The notes: generated by a model from the letters alone, not told the origin. Positions 24,750 to 39,140 are shown, numbered from the stretch's first letter. The stretch is 64,000 bases of DNA from Phoebastria nigripes (GCA_035582835.1 JAYKAV010003080.1:233753-297752); one strand, 5' to 3'. Numbers and translations: made by a program.

Positions 24750-27095
24750 CTGCAAAATAAGGAACTTGTTTTGTTAAAGCCCGTCATCTACTGCCTTGGC
24801 ACTTCAAACTAATAAATGGCAGAACCAGCCTGTTGGGTCTAGGCAGAGGAAGGCGGGGATGGTCAGAGGGGGCTATACAGGGTCCGCTTTGTTTCAGCTG
24901 TAAGAACAAGCAGTCAGATAGAGAGCGGGTGTCTGCATGTGCTGCAGGCTCTACCTCTGCATTAGGGAAGGGTCAAGGCAACTGCACTCAGCTCTGTTTT
25001 CTTCTCAGACCTCTGACTGTTTGTTAGTATAGCACACGCCATTAACTATTGCTATCACAAGAGGAAAAAAAAACAATGAGACAAAAAAAGTACTATATAC
25101 GTTGCCTAAAGAAAACCATTGCAAGTAGACTATTCCCTTTCTTGGCTGCCACGTGGTATAAAACCACAATGAGAAAAAGCAGGACAAAATTATTGGAGTC
25201 AGTTTTCATTGCTTCCTAAAAATAACCATCTACCTGGTGGCAACTCTGACTTAGGAGAACAAAAGCCACTGCTACCACTTTCCTTCCAAGTGGTAAAAGG
25301 GGTCATTTGAGCTACTCTGGAGGTGCTACAGTAACAAAAGTATATCCTTGGTGCTCTTTTCATCTTTTGCTTGAAGGAGTAATGAACTAGAAGATCCTTA
25401 GACATGTGGTCAGTCAACATCATGTTGTGGGGAAAATAAATTCAGGCCGCTATGACAGAATGGTGTCAGGATAGGAAAGCTGCCATGAAGAAGAGGGTCT
25501 GGGGGGGTTAGTAACGTGCGAAGCATCAAAATTGACCTTCCTCAGCCTTCTAACAGGTTTGAGTGCTCTAGGCGTCTTCTTGTTGCAATTAGGGAGCTTG
25601 GCTATTAAATTCAAACTAAAATAAAGTTTGAAGCTAAGCTATGGTGATAGGAAACTACACTCCTCTTGTGCCTCGTCTTACTTAAGAAAAATGCTTACCT
25701 TCTACAAATCCAAATGCTAACCTTCTGAGGTTCCCAAAGGTTTAACTAGGGTACCCGTGCTCATTAGTTTACATAATGCCAATTCTGGACAGCATCTTTA
25801 TTCAAGACATCTAAGGGTGCATTTCATTGTGATTTAAGTGCCTTCCAGAACTGGAATGCTATAATTCACACACTGCAGTAACAACAGAGAAAAAAAGTCA
25901 ACTGGAAAACTAACTTTCACTGAGTGCAGGGCAGGTCATACCATACCAATTTCCAAAACGTAGCTCCATTAAAGGTTGGGGGAGGGGAGGGAAAGAGCGT
26001 TACCAGGTCTTATTATTTTCTACAGAGCNGTAAGTAAAACCATTTCAACTTTAGTAAAAGTACTTTTACTTTCTTGAGTAAGAGAGAAGCTCTTTGTGCT
26101 CTCTTTTTCCTTTTATAGAGAACAAATGTTTTTATTTTTTGCAATCCAAAAAACCCTCTCTGACTTGTCAGCATTTTTTATTGTCCCAAATTAAAACTCG
26201 CTCCATTTCCTCAGGCATATCACAGANGATGTTGGCTAAAATGCTCCTGGACGTTTTTCCTAAATAACTACTACTTTCCCTGCCAATGAAGCTTTCACTT
26301 TTGGCTCTTGTAGTTCTCCTCTCCTGTCCCTAGGAAATGCTGACACTTGAAGTCTCCCTTTCAAGTGAAAACCAACCCCCTGCCAGTCTAAAACCAAGTC
26401 GAAACAGTTTAGGCACCTCAGTAAATGTTGAAGGAATGTTGTAGTCAGGCTGGGGAGGCTGAGGTAATTTCCCTTTGAAATACTGCCCATATCAGTTCTA
26501 CATGTGGGACTTCAAAGAGCAACCACTGCTTCCCCTTGTGGCCTGGCCACAACCACCAGCAGCGCTGCAGAGAAGATGAGCTGTCGCTGCCATTTGGGGC
26601 TGCACTGGCAGCTGCTCTAAGGCTGTCCTTGCAAAGTGACTGCGGCCTGTCATGACTGCATCAGACCAGCTCCAGTACAAATACAGACATACTTGAAGTG
26701 TTTTCAGCAGCAGGACCCAAAAATATAGACCTATAACATGATCAAAGGGATACACACGGAGCACACGTGAATTCAGAAATTCACTCAGTTTGAGCAAAGG
26801 GGCAAGGAAGACATGGCACTTGAAAGAGTGGGCTGTGACCCATCTGAATGTGAAACAAGCTGAAGTCTATGCTATTCATTTCATAACTATCAAATGCCCA
26901 TGAGTTTGCAGTAGCTATTACACAGATGGAGAGCAAATTAACCCTAAAACTTACTNGTCAACATCTACCTTCCAGTGTCTAGCTATGTACGTTAGAGTAG
27001 AATATGTATATTTAGAGAGTAAGATGCAGGGAATCAAAAGCAATACATCATATATGCTAAGGTGCAAACACAACAGTAGTGAGAGCTTACTTTAC
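24750..27095 (-). other. SRPX: SRPX intron 9
   Basis: This is a 2.3-kb intron from GTAAAG to TTTTGCAG, read on the - strand. It has ambiguous bases near 26030, at 26226 and at 26955. A 99-codon frame at 26498-26797 has no domain. No repeat is recognised. Confidence 0.85.
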
Positions 27096-27217
27096 CTGAG
27101 TTGCAGGGCAAGTGACGGGGGCAGCAGCTTTACACCTATTCTTCCTATCTGTGCTGGGAAGACACCAACCAATTCAACTACNGTAACATGTCGGAGGTCT
27201 AAACCACACTGTGCCGG
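27096..27217 (-). CDS. SRPX: SRPX exon 9, DUF4174 middle
   Basis: The exon lies between AACCCTTCCAG and GTAAAG on the - strand. It reads PAQCGLDLRHVTVVELVGVF, then PAQIGRIGVKLLPPSLALQL plus two bases of arginine. The Q-C-G-L-D-L-R-H.(T)VVELVGVFP segment is the most conserved part of the SRPX C-terminal domain. An n at 27182 falls in a third codon position (ACN) and does not alter threonine. The exon is preceded in the mRNA by GMLQ of exon 8. Confidence 0.95.
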
Positions 27218-28552
27218 CTGGAAGGGTTAAAAGAAGAAAAAGGTGTGTTAGTTATCAGTGAGAGAACAGGGGGTTGTTTTGAGCNTGCAGTGAGTGTTCA
27301 TAAAGAGTCCAATCTTCTTACGTTAGTGAGATGGTTTAAACTGAAATGAGAGCATACTTTGAAAAGTCTCTAATTCTCACTGTGAAGAACTAGAGCCTCA
27401 TGACTGCAGGGGATGTTAAATGATGGATTCTTAACTACTCTAAGAAAAACAACACACAGGGACCACCTAGGAGGAATATAAACTTGTCTTTGTAATGACA
27501 TGAAAAGATGCCAGGGTATTAACCATTGTGCCAGTAATCTGATTTGGCAATCAAAGCAAGGTATGTGAAATGGAAGGTGACTGCAGAAAGTTTTCTTTCA
27601 TGCCAACTTGTTTGACCACTGTCAAACAGTGGGAAAAGTACTATAGCCATTAAATTTAGTATTTTAAAATATTTAATTTTGATCAATATATTGAATTTTC
27701 TTGCCAAGCTAATCTAATGGGGGAAAAGAAGAACTTTTCTTTTTTTTTTTTTAAAATACAACTGTAACTTAAGCCCGCAGTTAAAAACATCATCATGTTC
27801 ATATCCCAATGACTATTTATACTGAATTTTGTTACAGTTGTGAGAAAAGAAACAAGATAGAAGCACTTGCCGCTGTGAAAGAATATACAGGACTGGCTCC
27901 TTTCCCTGAGTACACAGATACATTTCTGAGATAGATACATCCCTAAGTCTAGCCAGAACCCAACAAGAGCATCACAACACGTAAGAAGGACAATTACCAG
28001 AAGTCTTCTTTTTTTTGGAACAAAATAGCCCAGCGCTGTCTCCAGCACTCTGGATGATTTCTATGCTAAGTCTCCGGTCCTTTGTTTGCTGATGCACTGG
28101 TTATTTCTGAAGCTATTCACACTTCCTTGCACTGTAGTTAGCAAGTCTGTAAGCCTGGTTTGCATGAACTGCAACCACTGAAGTGCTGGATTGGTTTGGT
28201 TTTTTTCCAACTTCTTTAGGAGTTGAGTTAGGGATTGATTATTGAGCACAAGTTAATATTAAATTAATTTGGGGAGGATGGAAGAGCGCCAGAACTGCCT
28301 CGGATTCAGCGACTGGTCAGTCAGAGGCAGCACAATCCAGAACAGAGCTGAATTAGAGACTGGGGAGATGTTTCAACTCAAACCCCTGTAAAAAGGATTA
28401 ATCCAGAACCACTACTGTTTCAGCCAGATCCTCCAGTGGCTGCAATACAACAGCTGAAGTTTGTGGATTTATATCAAACAGTGGAGCTTGTCCTCTTCTG
28501 TCTTTCTTTAAAGAAATAAAAGTTGCACCCCCCCTCCCAAAATTTGTTTTAC
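27218..28552 (-). other. SRPX: SRPX intron 8
   Basis: This is a 1.3-kb intron with donor GTAAAAC and acceptor CCCTTCCAG on the - strand. An n lies at 27285, and an A/T homopolymer lies near 27738-27752. No element is recognised. Confidence 0.85.
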
Positions 28553-28686
28553 CTGCAGCATTCCCAACTGCATCCTGTAGAAGAAGTTGGCTGCAGTAGG
28601 AGTTGAAATAATTAGCAGTCTCCGCTTCTCATAAAATTGATCCAGAAGTGCAGCTGCAGTCCTCACATTCACATTAATATTCATGG
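28553..28686 (-). CDS. SRPX: SRPX exon 8, start of DUF4174 domain
   Basis: The exon lies between TAATTCTAG and GTAAAAC on the - strand. It completes a split proline codon and reads [40 protein letters not shown] and GMLQ. The [17 protein letters not shown](I/V)(I/V)STP block starts the C-terminal domain of SRPX and SRPX2, a fold proposed to be thioredoxin-like. Its function is unsettled. No redox CXXC pair is visible in this exon. Confidence 0.96.
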
Positions 28687-29143
28687 CTAGAATTAAATGT
28701 AAAACAAAAGTTATAGAGCATACTGAAAACAGATACATTTCTAAAAGCACAAACTGTTAGCAGAAGCACAAGAACAAGAAATAATAATAAAGAAGATATG
28801 GATGAAATACTGGTCTCATTGAAGCCAACAATTTTATCTTAAGCTGTTCTGGCTTGCAAGATGGATTGACTCCAGAATGTGAAGTTTTGTAGAGAGCTTT
28901 GAGCTAAAACACACTATCAGTTGTGAGGTATTATCATCATCCTAGGAAAGAGCAGCCAAAGGCGGCAAAGGCTTCAGCTGTAAGTGCAAATTGGCAGAGG
29001 AGACAAAGATGTTAAGTTTCTTACCTCTAGGGCATTAAACTTTGCAGCTGTATTCCACCCCACACCCCCTTCCTAAATTCTCACTGCCACGGGAACCATT
29101 GCTCTGGCAGCCCTTCTGGTAAAGGGGTGAAATACTCACTTAC
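28687..29143 (-). other. SRPX: SRPX intron 7
   Basis: This 457-bp intron has donor GTAAGT and acceptor TAATTCTAG on the - strand. I see nothing in it. Confidence 0.9.
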
Positions 29144-29323
29144 GTGCACAGGTTGGCTCCACTCCTGACCACCCCAGATTGTACTGGCATACCCTAGCTG
29201 GGCTTCCTTGCAGCTCGTAGCCACCAATGCAGGAGAACTCGCATGTAGCACCATAGTTATTTCCATCACCTGAACACTTGATGTAGCCATTATCTGGGGC
29301 ATTTAATTTCACACAGCGCCTGA
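29144..29323 (-). CDS. SRPX: SRPX exon 7, sushi domain 3
   Basis: The acceptor is CTTGCTTGAAG, not the AG four bases further on, because only this choice keeps the frame (VRRCVKLN). The exon encodes a complete third sushi (CCP) module: RRCVKLNAPDNGYIKCSGDG, NNYGATCEFSCIGGYELQGS and PARVCQYNLGWSGVEPTCA. It has six cysteines where a classical sushi has four, plus the usual GYEL and W-S-G landmarks. The donor is GTAAGT. A run of 21 A (T on the coding strand) lies just upstream of the pyrimidine tract. Confidence 0.97.
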
Positions 29324-29346
29324 CTTCAAGCAAGAGGCAGAGAAGN

Positions 29347-29367
29347 AAAAAAAAAAAAAAAAAAAAA
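29347..29367. repeat. A21 homopolymer next to a splice acceptor
   Basis: The run is preceded by an n at 29346. On the - strand it reads as T21 starting 23 bases upstream of sushi-3 exon 7, so it extends the polypyrimidine tract of that acceptor. Length variation here could affect splicing efficiency. Confidence 0.8.
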
Positions 29368-29887
29368 GGCAAGGCATGAATCACCCTGTTTATTACTAGG
29401 GTAGCATGGCCAGTGGAATACCAATATAGAAGACAATTTTCTGTTTGCTTTCTATATTATTAAAGTCATGTACTTAAAAACCCCAACCAAACAAAAAACC
29501 CCCTCAACTCATATGTAAACTAAAATGATACAGATGTATAGCTGTATGTATGTGATTGTGGTACCATGGTGGCAAAAGGTCATGGAGCACAAAGAGAGCT
29601 GAAGCTGAAACCTACAGGTTTCATCTCTGTATGTTCAATTCCAGATTTCAAGATCTGGACTTGTGAAAGGGCAGCCCTACTTGACAGATGTGAGTCACAG
29701 CTGAAAAAACTCCTTCACATACTTGTTTCAGCAGCTCACAAGCTAAGTATCAGGGAGAAGCCAGCAGGAGGGAAGGGGTGTGGAGCTGGAGGCAGGACCG
29801 ATCAATGAAGCTCTTCCCTGACATGTGGAGTGCTGGCCACCCACCCTGCTGCAGGTCTGGCCCCCAGGGTCTTGAGCAAGACAGCGT

Positions 29888-30559
<672 letters not shown>

Positions 30560-30625
30560 TCATATTGCCTACTAAGCCAGATGCAAATCAGTGACTGTAT
30601 TTATAGGGTAAAACATCATTCTTAC

Positions 30626-30747
30626 CTCTGACTTTAACAAGAAATTTGCAAGTGCCTTTGTTTTCAGCTCTGTCATACACAGTATATTGGATTTTGTGGT
30701 CACCTTCTGGAAAATGTGACCCTGGTGGCAGGCCTTTCAAAATAACA
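30626..30747 (-). CDS. SRPX: SRPX exon 6, second half of HYR domain
   Basis: The exon lies between CTGTTTTAG and GTAAGA on the - strand. It completes the split aspartate codon and reads [20 protein letters not shown] then [20 protein letters not shown]. The PEGDH.I.YTVYD.A.N.G.C.F pattern is the signature of the HYR (hyalin repeat) domain, an immunoglobulin-like fold related to cell adhesion. One cysteine is the likely disulfide partner of the one in exon 5. Confidence 0.97.
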
Positions 30748-32741
30748 CTAAAACAGGAGATAAAATAGGACAGACATGCATAAATTCACTAGTATTTTCC
30801 TACTGACAATGCTGTAAAAGCTTGAAGACTGGCATTTGTGGCACGCTAAGATTGTCTGGCTGCGCTGCATGACTGAAGACCGAGAGTAAGCAAAGGAAGA
30901 AGCTGGGCAGTGGTGACCAGAGTATTTAAACTTGCTACCAACAGCCCACCCTGGAGTCNTACAAAAGGGTCCCACCCTGCTGAGACAAGGGAGGGAGAGT
31001 GGGCAGGGCCTGCTCGCTTCCTGTAAGGCAATCTACAGCATAGCCAAGCATCACGCCATGCCCAAAGGAACTCGAGCTTCCTTTTCCTTACATAAGGAAA
31101 AGTCAAGATTGATCCTCCCTCATTTTGTATCGTGAACAATCCACTGTCAGGGCTGCAGTGTAACCCAGAGCTGGCGGAGTGTAAGAAAACTTCCAGCCTC
31201 TTACAATGGGGACATACCCCATCTGGCTGCTCTGCACTGCTCCCATGATTATACTAATGTACAAAAATGGAATAGAAAGCAAGACTTATTGTCACAGCAG
31301 AAGGGTGTGGCAATCCACAGCAGCATTTTCACCTGGAACTTGTTCCTATCCTGCAAATGTGTCAGGAGAATTCAGACGTGTTAAACATATCCTCAATACC
31401 GAAGCAATGAGGTTGAGCAGTGTTACACGTAATGGGAAAGCTTACATACTCACGGGACTGCAGGACCCAGTGCATTTAAGGAAAGCACTGTACACTCTAT
31501 AAAACATCACAGTTTAGCAAGATTTTATAAAAATAGATTTATGGAAAAGCTTCCACAGGCTCAACAGCTAGCCTCTTCAAAGCTGGGAACAGTTACTCAC
31601 GTGACAAAGTCTACATGGGATATTCCCCCTTTTTTTTTTTGCCTGCCAGACATTATTTCATTAAAAAAACTTCGGAATTTCTTTATTGTGATGCTTTTCA
31701 AAGTTTTTATTTTATCAGGCTTAATTTTTTTTTTATGCTGTTAATTGCCATAGAATTATCACATTAGACCTTAACAGCAATACTGTTTTTAATTGTGTAA
31801 TGAATTCTTCTTTCTGACATTATTTAAACTGTAACAATAAAAAAGGCAATGTCATTGTGTCTTTCAACAGCTTTTTTGTATTCACATAAAACTGTAAACA
31901 TCTTTAAGCTTACAACTTTGAGATTTTAAGCTTAACCAGTCCACTAACATAGAGTTAAAAGATGTAACTTGCTTAAATAAAAAAAGCAGATTTTCTGTAC
32001 TCTTTCCATTACAATAATCTAGGTAGACTGACATAAATCCTGCATGATAAAGATGGGAAAATCAGAGACAGTGGTACCATCACAAGTGCACCTTGCTCTT
32101 CTGGAAAATGTGACTGTGAAACCATAAAAGTTTACAAGGAAATTTTGAAGAAAGTGTTAAGTTTAAATCCAATGTTTAAAGATCCCTAAGTTTCAAATGA
32201 GAGGCATTACTTCACAAGTAACTGCAGAACGCTGTGACATCAGTACTCAGCACTACTTCAGGGAGAAGCCTAAAGATGATTGCAGATATTGTTTTGTGAC
32301 AGAATTCGTCTTGGTTTTTTTAAGGCAGTCAAAATTGCCTCTGCTGCTACCTCCAATGCACTATTATCTTTTCATTGTTATAAAAGGTAACTTGCTGTAA
32401 GAAAACTTGTTGTATATGAGAAGAGACCCACAAAGAAGCTCTGGAAAATTTCACAGGTGCAGTCAAAATGCTATTGTCATTTATTCCATCAGCTCTAAAA
32501 TAACCACAACAATCTGCTACCCCTCTGCATGCCAGGTCCTGAATGATTCAAGTTGTCAAATTTTAATTTTTCAATTAAACATGCAGTTCTTTACAGGCCA
32601 TTGACATGTGACAGCTATGAATAAGCATCTTGGATGAATTAAGGGGAAGGAGTACCTGGCCACCCTCATCAGCTGAATTACTAACCAAGGACCCCAGGAA
32701 TAAAAAGGAGAAAATGCAAACATTTACAGATTTGCACCTAC
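30748..32741 (-). other. SRPX: SRPX intron 5
   Basis: This is a 2-kb intron with donor GTAGGT and acceptor CTGTTTTAG on the - strand. It is AT-rich in the middle, with a T run at about 31630-31640. Overlapping frames on both strands near 30846-31139 show no domain. Confidence 0.88.
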
Positions 32742-32868
32742 TCTGTCAGAATCCCGTCAGCAGTGTCCCGTCCCTCCGGAGTGTCCCAGAACACTCTGGC
32801 CGTCAGCTTGTTGGGCTCTGCTGTTTTCTCCTTCACACTCGGGCACTGGATTCTTGGAGGTTCAGTAT
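32742..32868 (-). CDS. SRPX: SRPX exon 5, first half of HYR domain
   Basis: The exon lies between ATTTCAACAG and GTAGGT on the - strand. It completes a split aspartate codon and reads TEPPRIQCPSVKEKTAEPNK, LTARVFWDTPEGRDTADGIL and T plus two bases of aspartate. The EPPRI.CPS opening and V.W.TPEGRDTADG are typical of the SRPX HYR domain. It follows sushi 2 directly, as in the family. Confidence 0.97.
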
Positions 32869-35800
32869 CTGTTGAAATAAACATCACAGAAATGGGCACA
32901 TGTGCATATGTTATAGCTACACATTTTCTTCACAGCTCTTGCCCTGTTGTCAGCGTAATTCGGGACCACCTTCAGCTGGCCTCCTCAACACCGGAGCCAT
33001 CCCAGCCAAGGCAGGTGGAGCCTGTACTTCTCACCTTTTTGTAAGAGGAGTTAAGAGATGACAATGATCAAAACCCCCCCCACAATGTAAAAAACTAATC
33101 AAAAAGTAATTATCATAACTTTCTTTATCTAGTCCCCAGTTAAAAAGCAATGTCTACAAATTGACTGTATTTAGCTTTGAACTCTAAGGAGGGATACCTA
33201 AGATTGTACCCGAGGAGCCTGACCCTTCTGTTTATCTGCTCTGCCTCTCTTTGTTCATCTGTGTGGTGGATATTGTGATTAAGAACATTTGTAAAGCACA
33301 CTGAACATAAATCTCTCTCCGTATGGTAACTTTGCATGTTACTGTTAAATTCTTGGTTATCTTTCCTGCAGCAACGGCAAAAAGAGAAACAACAGAAGAT
33401 TGACAAAATTGTCATTTTGCAGGGAATTGCTACTGCATTTGATTTTTTTCAAGTAATTCTTATAATAATGCCTTAGAGGTAATACAAAACAAAAAGTAGA
33501 CTGGGTAAGTTTTGAAAGCTCGTTTAACTGCTACCAGAGCATTGTGACTATTATTCAGGAGTAAAGGAACAGTGGCGATTATAAAAGACCCTGATGGAGG
33601 ACAAAGGTGATGCACAGCTACTCATCTTCAGCCACTTCCATTGCCAATCCTGCCAGCATAGCAGAAATACATGGGCAAACCAAGTCCACACACCATCACA
33701 ATCATTAATAAAAAAACCAACCAAACAAACAAACAAAAAAATCTGTCTTTAATAGCTTAGTCTCAGTTTTTTTTTTTTACCATTGCTTGGATTATACCCA
33801 AAATGAAGTCTAAATCCACGGAGTCATATACCAGCTTTAAAAATGAACACAGAGACAGGATTGGTCTTTACCTGCAAATAGAAAAACAATCGCTAAAGTG
33901 CTGCTTAAATTTAAAGGGTGGCAGGCCTTGTCTTTTCATTTTTAGGGCAGACACAAAAAGTACAATCTGGATTTCTTTCAAAAAAATAGCAATGAGAAAA
34001 GGTTTAGGTCTTTATAAAGCATCAAATATACAAAATAATTTCATAGCCCCTCATATTCTACAAGCAACACACAATGTTTTCTACCAGTTTAACTAGGGCA
34101 AGTGCAGCCCTGCTATAGCTCCTTCAAACTTTTAATGGTATTCCAGGAACCTGGGACTCTTGAAAACTGGCTTATCTCCATTTCTTCTGTAAGAGTTTTC
34201 CTCCAATCCCAAACACTGCAGCTTTGTGAGGCAATTCCATAGGAAGAGCTCCTGTCTTAATTTTGCACAGGAGGGAGTGGGCGAGGCACGGGCAAGTAAG
34301 TGTTGTACCAAAGTTATTCAGAAAACATTAGGAATATTGCAAACTGCCTTACACAAATGCTTATTTTTGTGGTTTTTTTGTAAATAAACAATGAAAAAAA
34401 AAAAAAAGTCTTCCTATAGTATTGGGAGGATAACCGTTGATTTCTTTGTAGATTCTACTAGAAGGTGAAGCTAGCAAGAGTAGGGTCCCACTGCAGGGAG
34501 TGGAGCAATCACAAATGAACAGCAGAATCCTCTACACAGCTTTTGAAACTTCCTGTACTTTACAAGAACACCCCTCACTAAAGATACATAAGGCACTTAG
34601 TTGTTCTTTATGGCTTCTTTAACTTTTTCCACTTTTTGAGTTCTTTCACTCCTCCTTCCCTCATCTGCTGCNGTACACAAGCAAGCAGGATTTTCAAGCA
34701 TCCACTCTGGCTGTAGGAAGCACTTTGTCTCCTTTCCTCATGTTTCTTACTCACTCCCTTATTTTTAGAGTACCTTCCCATTATGTGTGGAAATGTGCTC
34801 ACATCACAGCCAGTGAGAGCTCTGCCCTCCTCTACAAAACTATGTTGCTGTCAATAACCCCCTAGTGTAGCTGAATTAGGGTAGAAAGTAACCCAGTCTC
34901 ACCAAGGCTGCTTCTGGCTCTGGTTAGTTTACTGTGGCGACAGCTCACCACTGTGCTACGGACAGTACACATTTATTCCAGCATTACGTTTATTTAAAGA
35001 CAGAATGGCATTTAAGGACCCAGTGTTTTAAGCACTTAATTAATCAGAAAGCTCATTACGCTATTTAACGCAGAGAAGACCGGTTGGTATGAACTGGCTT
35101 GGACTTCCACGTTGTAAAGGCAAACAATACGGTTACTGTGGGAACCAACTCACCAAGCACCCAGGGGCCAGGCAGCCTTTTTAGCTGGACTTAAAAATTC
35201 CTGGAAAGGATATTTTCTTTAGTCATTTCAGCTGCCTCTTAGCATTCAACAGGCACTAAATGAGCCCCACCAGAATAACTCTGCTTTGAAACAAACCAGG
35301 AGAAAGCTGTCTACCAGAGGCTCTTTAACTGCAGTGGCCACTGGGATATGTTAAACCAAACAGCGCTCAGCTCTTTTTCCTCGTGCCCTTGTACAAAGTT
35401 GCAGCCAATCTACAGCATATTAAGCACCTTGGCCACATCTTGGCAGAAGAAAGACAGGTCTAAAAAAACCCAACCCATTTAAATGCAGAGAAGGTGACCA
35501 GAGAACATCCCAGCAAACACACAAGTGACAAAACTGAAACACAACCCCCAAAAAACCTTCAATAAAATGTACGACGTGAGCAAGGTGCCCACCTGCAGGT
35601 CAGAAAACTAAACTTGTTCCAAAACAAACCCCAACAGAGGAACCCACAAGACTGCCGACTGCTGGGGAGGTTTTATCAGAGGGAAAAATCATCCCGTAAA
35701 CGCCGGATTGTCAGACTCTCTCGCTTAATAAGTATTCCTGGGCAGAGTTGGAGCCAGGACATGCTGCAAGGTGTCTGACCCCATATGGCTGGTCTTAGGC

Positions 35801-38800
35801 TTTTACTACAGTGTCACTGCTGAAAGACCGATGCGGATTTATTTAAGCTGTTTAGCAGGGCTATCTATTAAACGGGTGAATCTCGCCTGCAAGGTTTACG
35901 TCACGGGCAGGGAAATTGAGTTTTCATAAAAAATTTGGCGCTGTTCAGCCACTACTTCTCTTACATTCTTGTAACTGGTCGCTTTTCTTGGCTACTTGGC
36001 AGCAGCAACTGGTACTCTGGCTCCAAGCGGGGAAGCGGCATTGCAGACATCACATCAGGAGGTCAGCAGTGGAATACCGAATTTTAAAGCTGTTTTTTGA
36101 ACTTTGTGGAGAAAAATGCTGAGTTTTCAAACAGGTTTTAGATTTTATTTTATTTTTAAAAAACATACTTCTGGGACTGGCCACATTAACAATATCAACA
36201 AAATATAAAGAGCTTGTTAACTGCCTTTCTCATAGTTTGTTAAAGGTTTACGTTTATTTGCTTGTGAATTTGGAATGACAAAGAGGAAAGAAACAGAGGG
36301 ATGGTACTGAATGCCCACTGCTTGCTTATTCAAGAGTCCGTGCGGGATAGGTAAATGGTCTGCTGCTACATAAACATGCTGTTATTACTGATTGCTGATG
36401 ACATTAAACAATGCTGGAAGTTAATTCAAAACATTAGTCTGTGTCAAAAGCACAAAGAGATGAAGAGACAGGAAATCATAAAAGGAGGAATGAAAAACAT
36501 TGTTCTGCTCTCCCCACCCCCCTTCACAAGGCATTGCTCTGTATTTCAAAACATCCATTAGCAGGGCCTGTATAATTAATGACTCAGAGTGCAGAGCTTG
36601 TTTCAGACATAGTTGGAAGCTGTTAGTTAACTACCTATCAATACAGTCTTAGGATGTGACAAAAGGATGACTTAGCATGGTGACAGCCATTTACCACAAC
36701 CTCTGCTATATAATCAGCAGGAAAATGAAACCTTTATAGAAGAAAAGAAGGTGACATTTTTCAATCTTCTGGAGGAAAATACCTATTTCAATCTATGTTA
36801 CAGTGCATTAAGGACATAATGGAAACATTATTCAAGTATGTATTGGCATTTTTAGCTAACTGATAACCAAAAGCAGCTGTATGTTGATCTTTTTTAATCA
36901 AAGTTATTTCAGCAACATGAAGGATATCCTTCCTCTTATAGGAGGGGGACAGGGACAGTCTGCTTTGTTAGGACAGAATACTCACTGTCTGTAAGGGCTT
37001 CCATGAGTGACTGCTAAAACATACCTAATTTTCTTTAATTAAAAAAAATATATCTTTTTTCCCCCTTTTAATGAATACCTGTTTCAGCAATGANGTTAGC
37101 CCGATGCCTTTCCTATATGGATCTTCACTACCACACTGTGAACCCCAAGTAGTTTTGTGCAAAAATGCTAAGCAGTGCAACTGCAGTACAAAAGGGTAGA
37201 GGAAAGCCCCTTGTTTTCAAGAGGATTATAAATTCAGGTCTGCAGTAATTTTGCCATACTTGATGCTAATAGCTGTGGTGTCCCCAGGCCATTTCCCTAA
37301 CTATTTGTAACGACATGAACTTTACCAGCCCATGCCTATGATCACACGTAACATCCCTACTGTGCATAGTGCAACTAATTGCTTATATGCTAAAGTAACA
37401 AATAAAACAGCTTCTTTGCCTTTGTATTTCATCACTCCCCTCACCTTAATTTTACTCCTCAGCTGAAAGTGAAGAAGAATGTCTATTCAGCCAGATCTCT
37501 CCTGGCCATTGGTAAGCTTTTGTAGGCTGCAGTTCACTGATGACTTTTCTTTAATTACTGAATTACAGTAAGGGATGTGTATTCAATTGCAAACTGCATT
37601 ACAGTGTTAAGGTCATGTCTGGTCACAAAAAAAATCTCTATCCTACCTATCAAGGAGTCAAAAGATAACCTTATTGAACTGTTTGCTAACTGCATAACTC
37701 ACTATTTGCATATAGGAACTGTGCACACAAGGTTGGAACGGGTCTTCTCCATACTATGTGGTATTACCAGAACTTAAGTAATAGTGTTACTTTTACTGGG
37801 TTACTTGGGACTTGCAATCATACCCTATGCAACCACTATCCTGCATTTTTGGAATCAAAAAGAAGTGTTAGTGCTAACTTAGCCTCTCTTTTTTTGCTTA
37901 AGACATACTTGCTTACTCTTCTCTGCAAAACAGCATCCTCTGTAATAAGCACCCCATCGCTGCAAACAGATGAGGTTCTGAAAGTGCCAGGAAAGAGAGG
38001 ACAACATTTTATCATTCCCAAACTTAAAAGGGTTTGTTTTTCTTCCTCCACCCACACCATTGAGAAGGACAAGGCTCGTTTTTGTAAATAAAAACAAGAG
38101 ACACCACAAGCAGTCTAGACCTAAGCAGCAGGCTCATTTATACATTTGTACAACACCAAGTAACAGGAAACCTGAACAAAATTCTACGAACATCAGGCCA
38201 CAGTGGAGAGACTCCAAAGCCATTTGCTAACCTAGACTGAGCCACAGGCACTCTGAGGAAAACCAAGTCATCATACACAAAAAAACACTGAGCACAAACA
38301 CTCTACCACCCACAAGCTTAAATTACTGGTAGCCAATTCAAATGGCCAAAGAAATATTTTACTTTGTGAACAGCTGCTGAACCTTTTATCAGAGACTTCC
38401 CAGAAACAAGAGCAGCAGCTGAGGCCTCACTATCTGCTGAAATCTCATTAGTAGGGAGGAAAGTTAAACCTCAATATTTGTTTATCTCTCTTTTGATTTA
38501 TGTATATAAAAACAATTATTCCAGCCAAGGTTCCCGAGAGACTGCTGACTATGTAATGAAAATTGCTGGCATAACTAATGTAAACTAGGCTGAAATTTAG
38601 TCTTGCTCACTGAAACCATGCTGGTAACTACAATCCATTCGTATTCCCTGGATACATTTGGAGACTGCGATCCCAAGAAACAAAAGCAGCAGGGGAGGTC
38701 AGACAAAGGGTTTAGTTTCAAACCTGTTTTATCATTAAGTTTCAGAGAGCACGACAGACTCCAGCACAGAGAACATGCTAGAAGAGCAGCACGGGAATTA

Positions 38801-39140
38801 CAGACTACCAGCAAGTCACCCAGGAGATCAGCGAAGGTTGTTATAAGCATTGTAAAGCACTGACCATTTACACCAGCCTCATCTTTATTAAAGTGATAAC
38901 GCTTGGAGCTGATAGCATGTGTGTAAGGAAGACAGTCGCTTGGGACTGAAAGTACTAAGTGAGAGAGTGCACACTGTATCCCTTACAAAACTGTTCCCTG
39001 CTTCCCCAAAAGGGACAGTTGCTTTTTCCCCCCCAAGAACTGGATAAAAGAGCATTTTGGAATTCATTTGGAGGACTCGGGCACCAGCAGGTACCTCAAG
39101 ATGTAGACTTTCCAGGATGCAGACCAACCATCCTACTTAC
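32869..39140 (-). other. SRPX: SRPX intron 4
   Basis: This is a 6.3-kb intron with donor GTAAGT and acceptor ATTTCAACAG on the - strand. It has small A/T homopolymers (for example about 33769-33778 and 34394-34407), A/C-rich simple sequence at about 33710-33740, and ambiguous bases at 34672 and 37094. No mobile element or conserved domain is recognised. Confidence 0.85.

Noticed and set aside
29311..29323. Alternative acceptor AG four bases inside SRPX exon 7
   Set aside because: Using it would break the frame between the HYR and sushi 3 exons. The upstream AG restores V-R-R-C.
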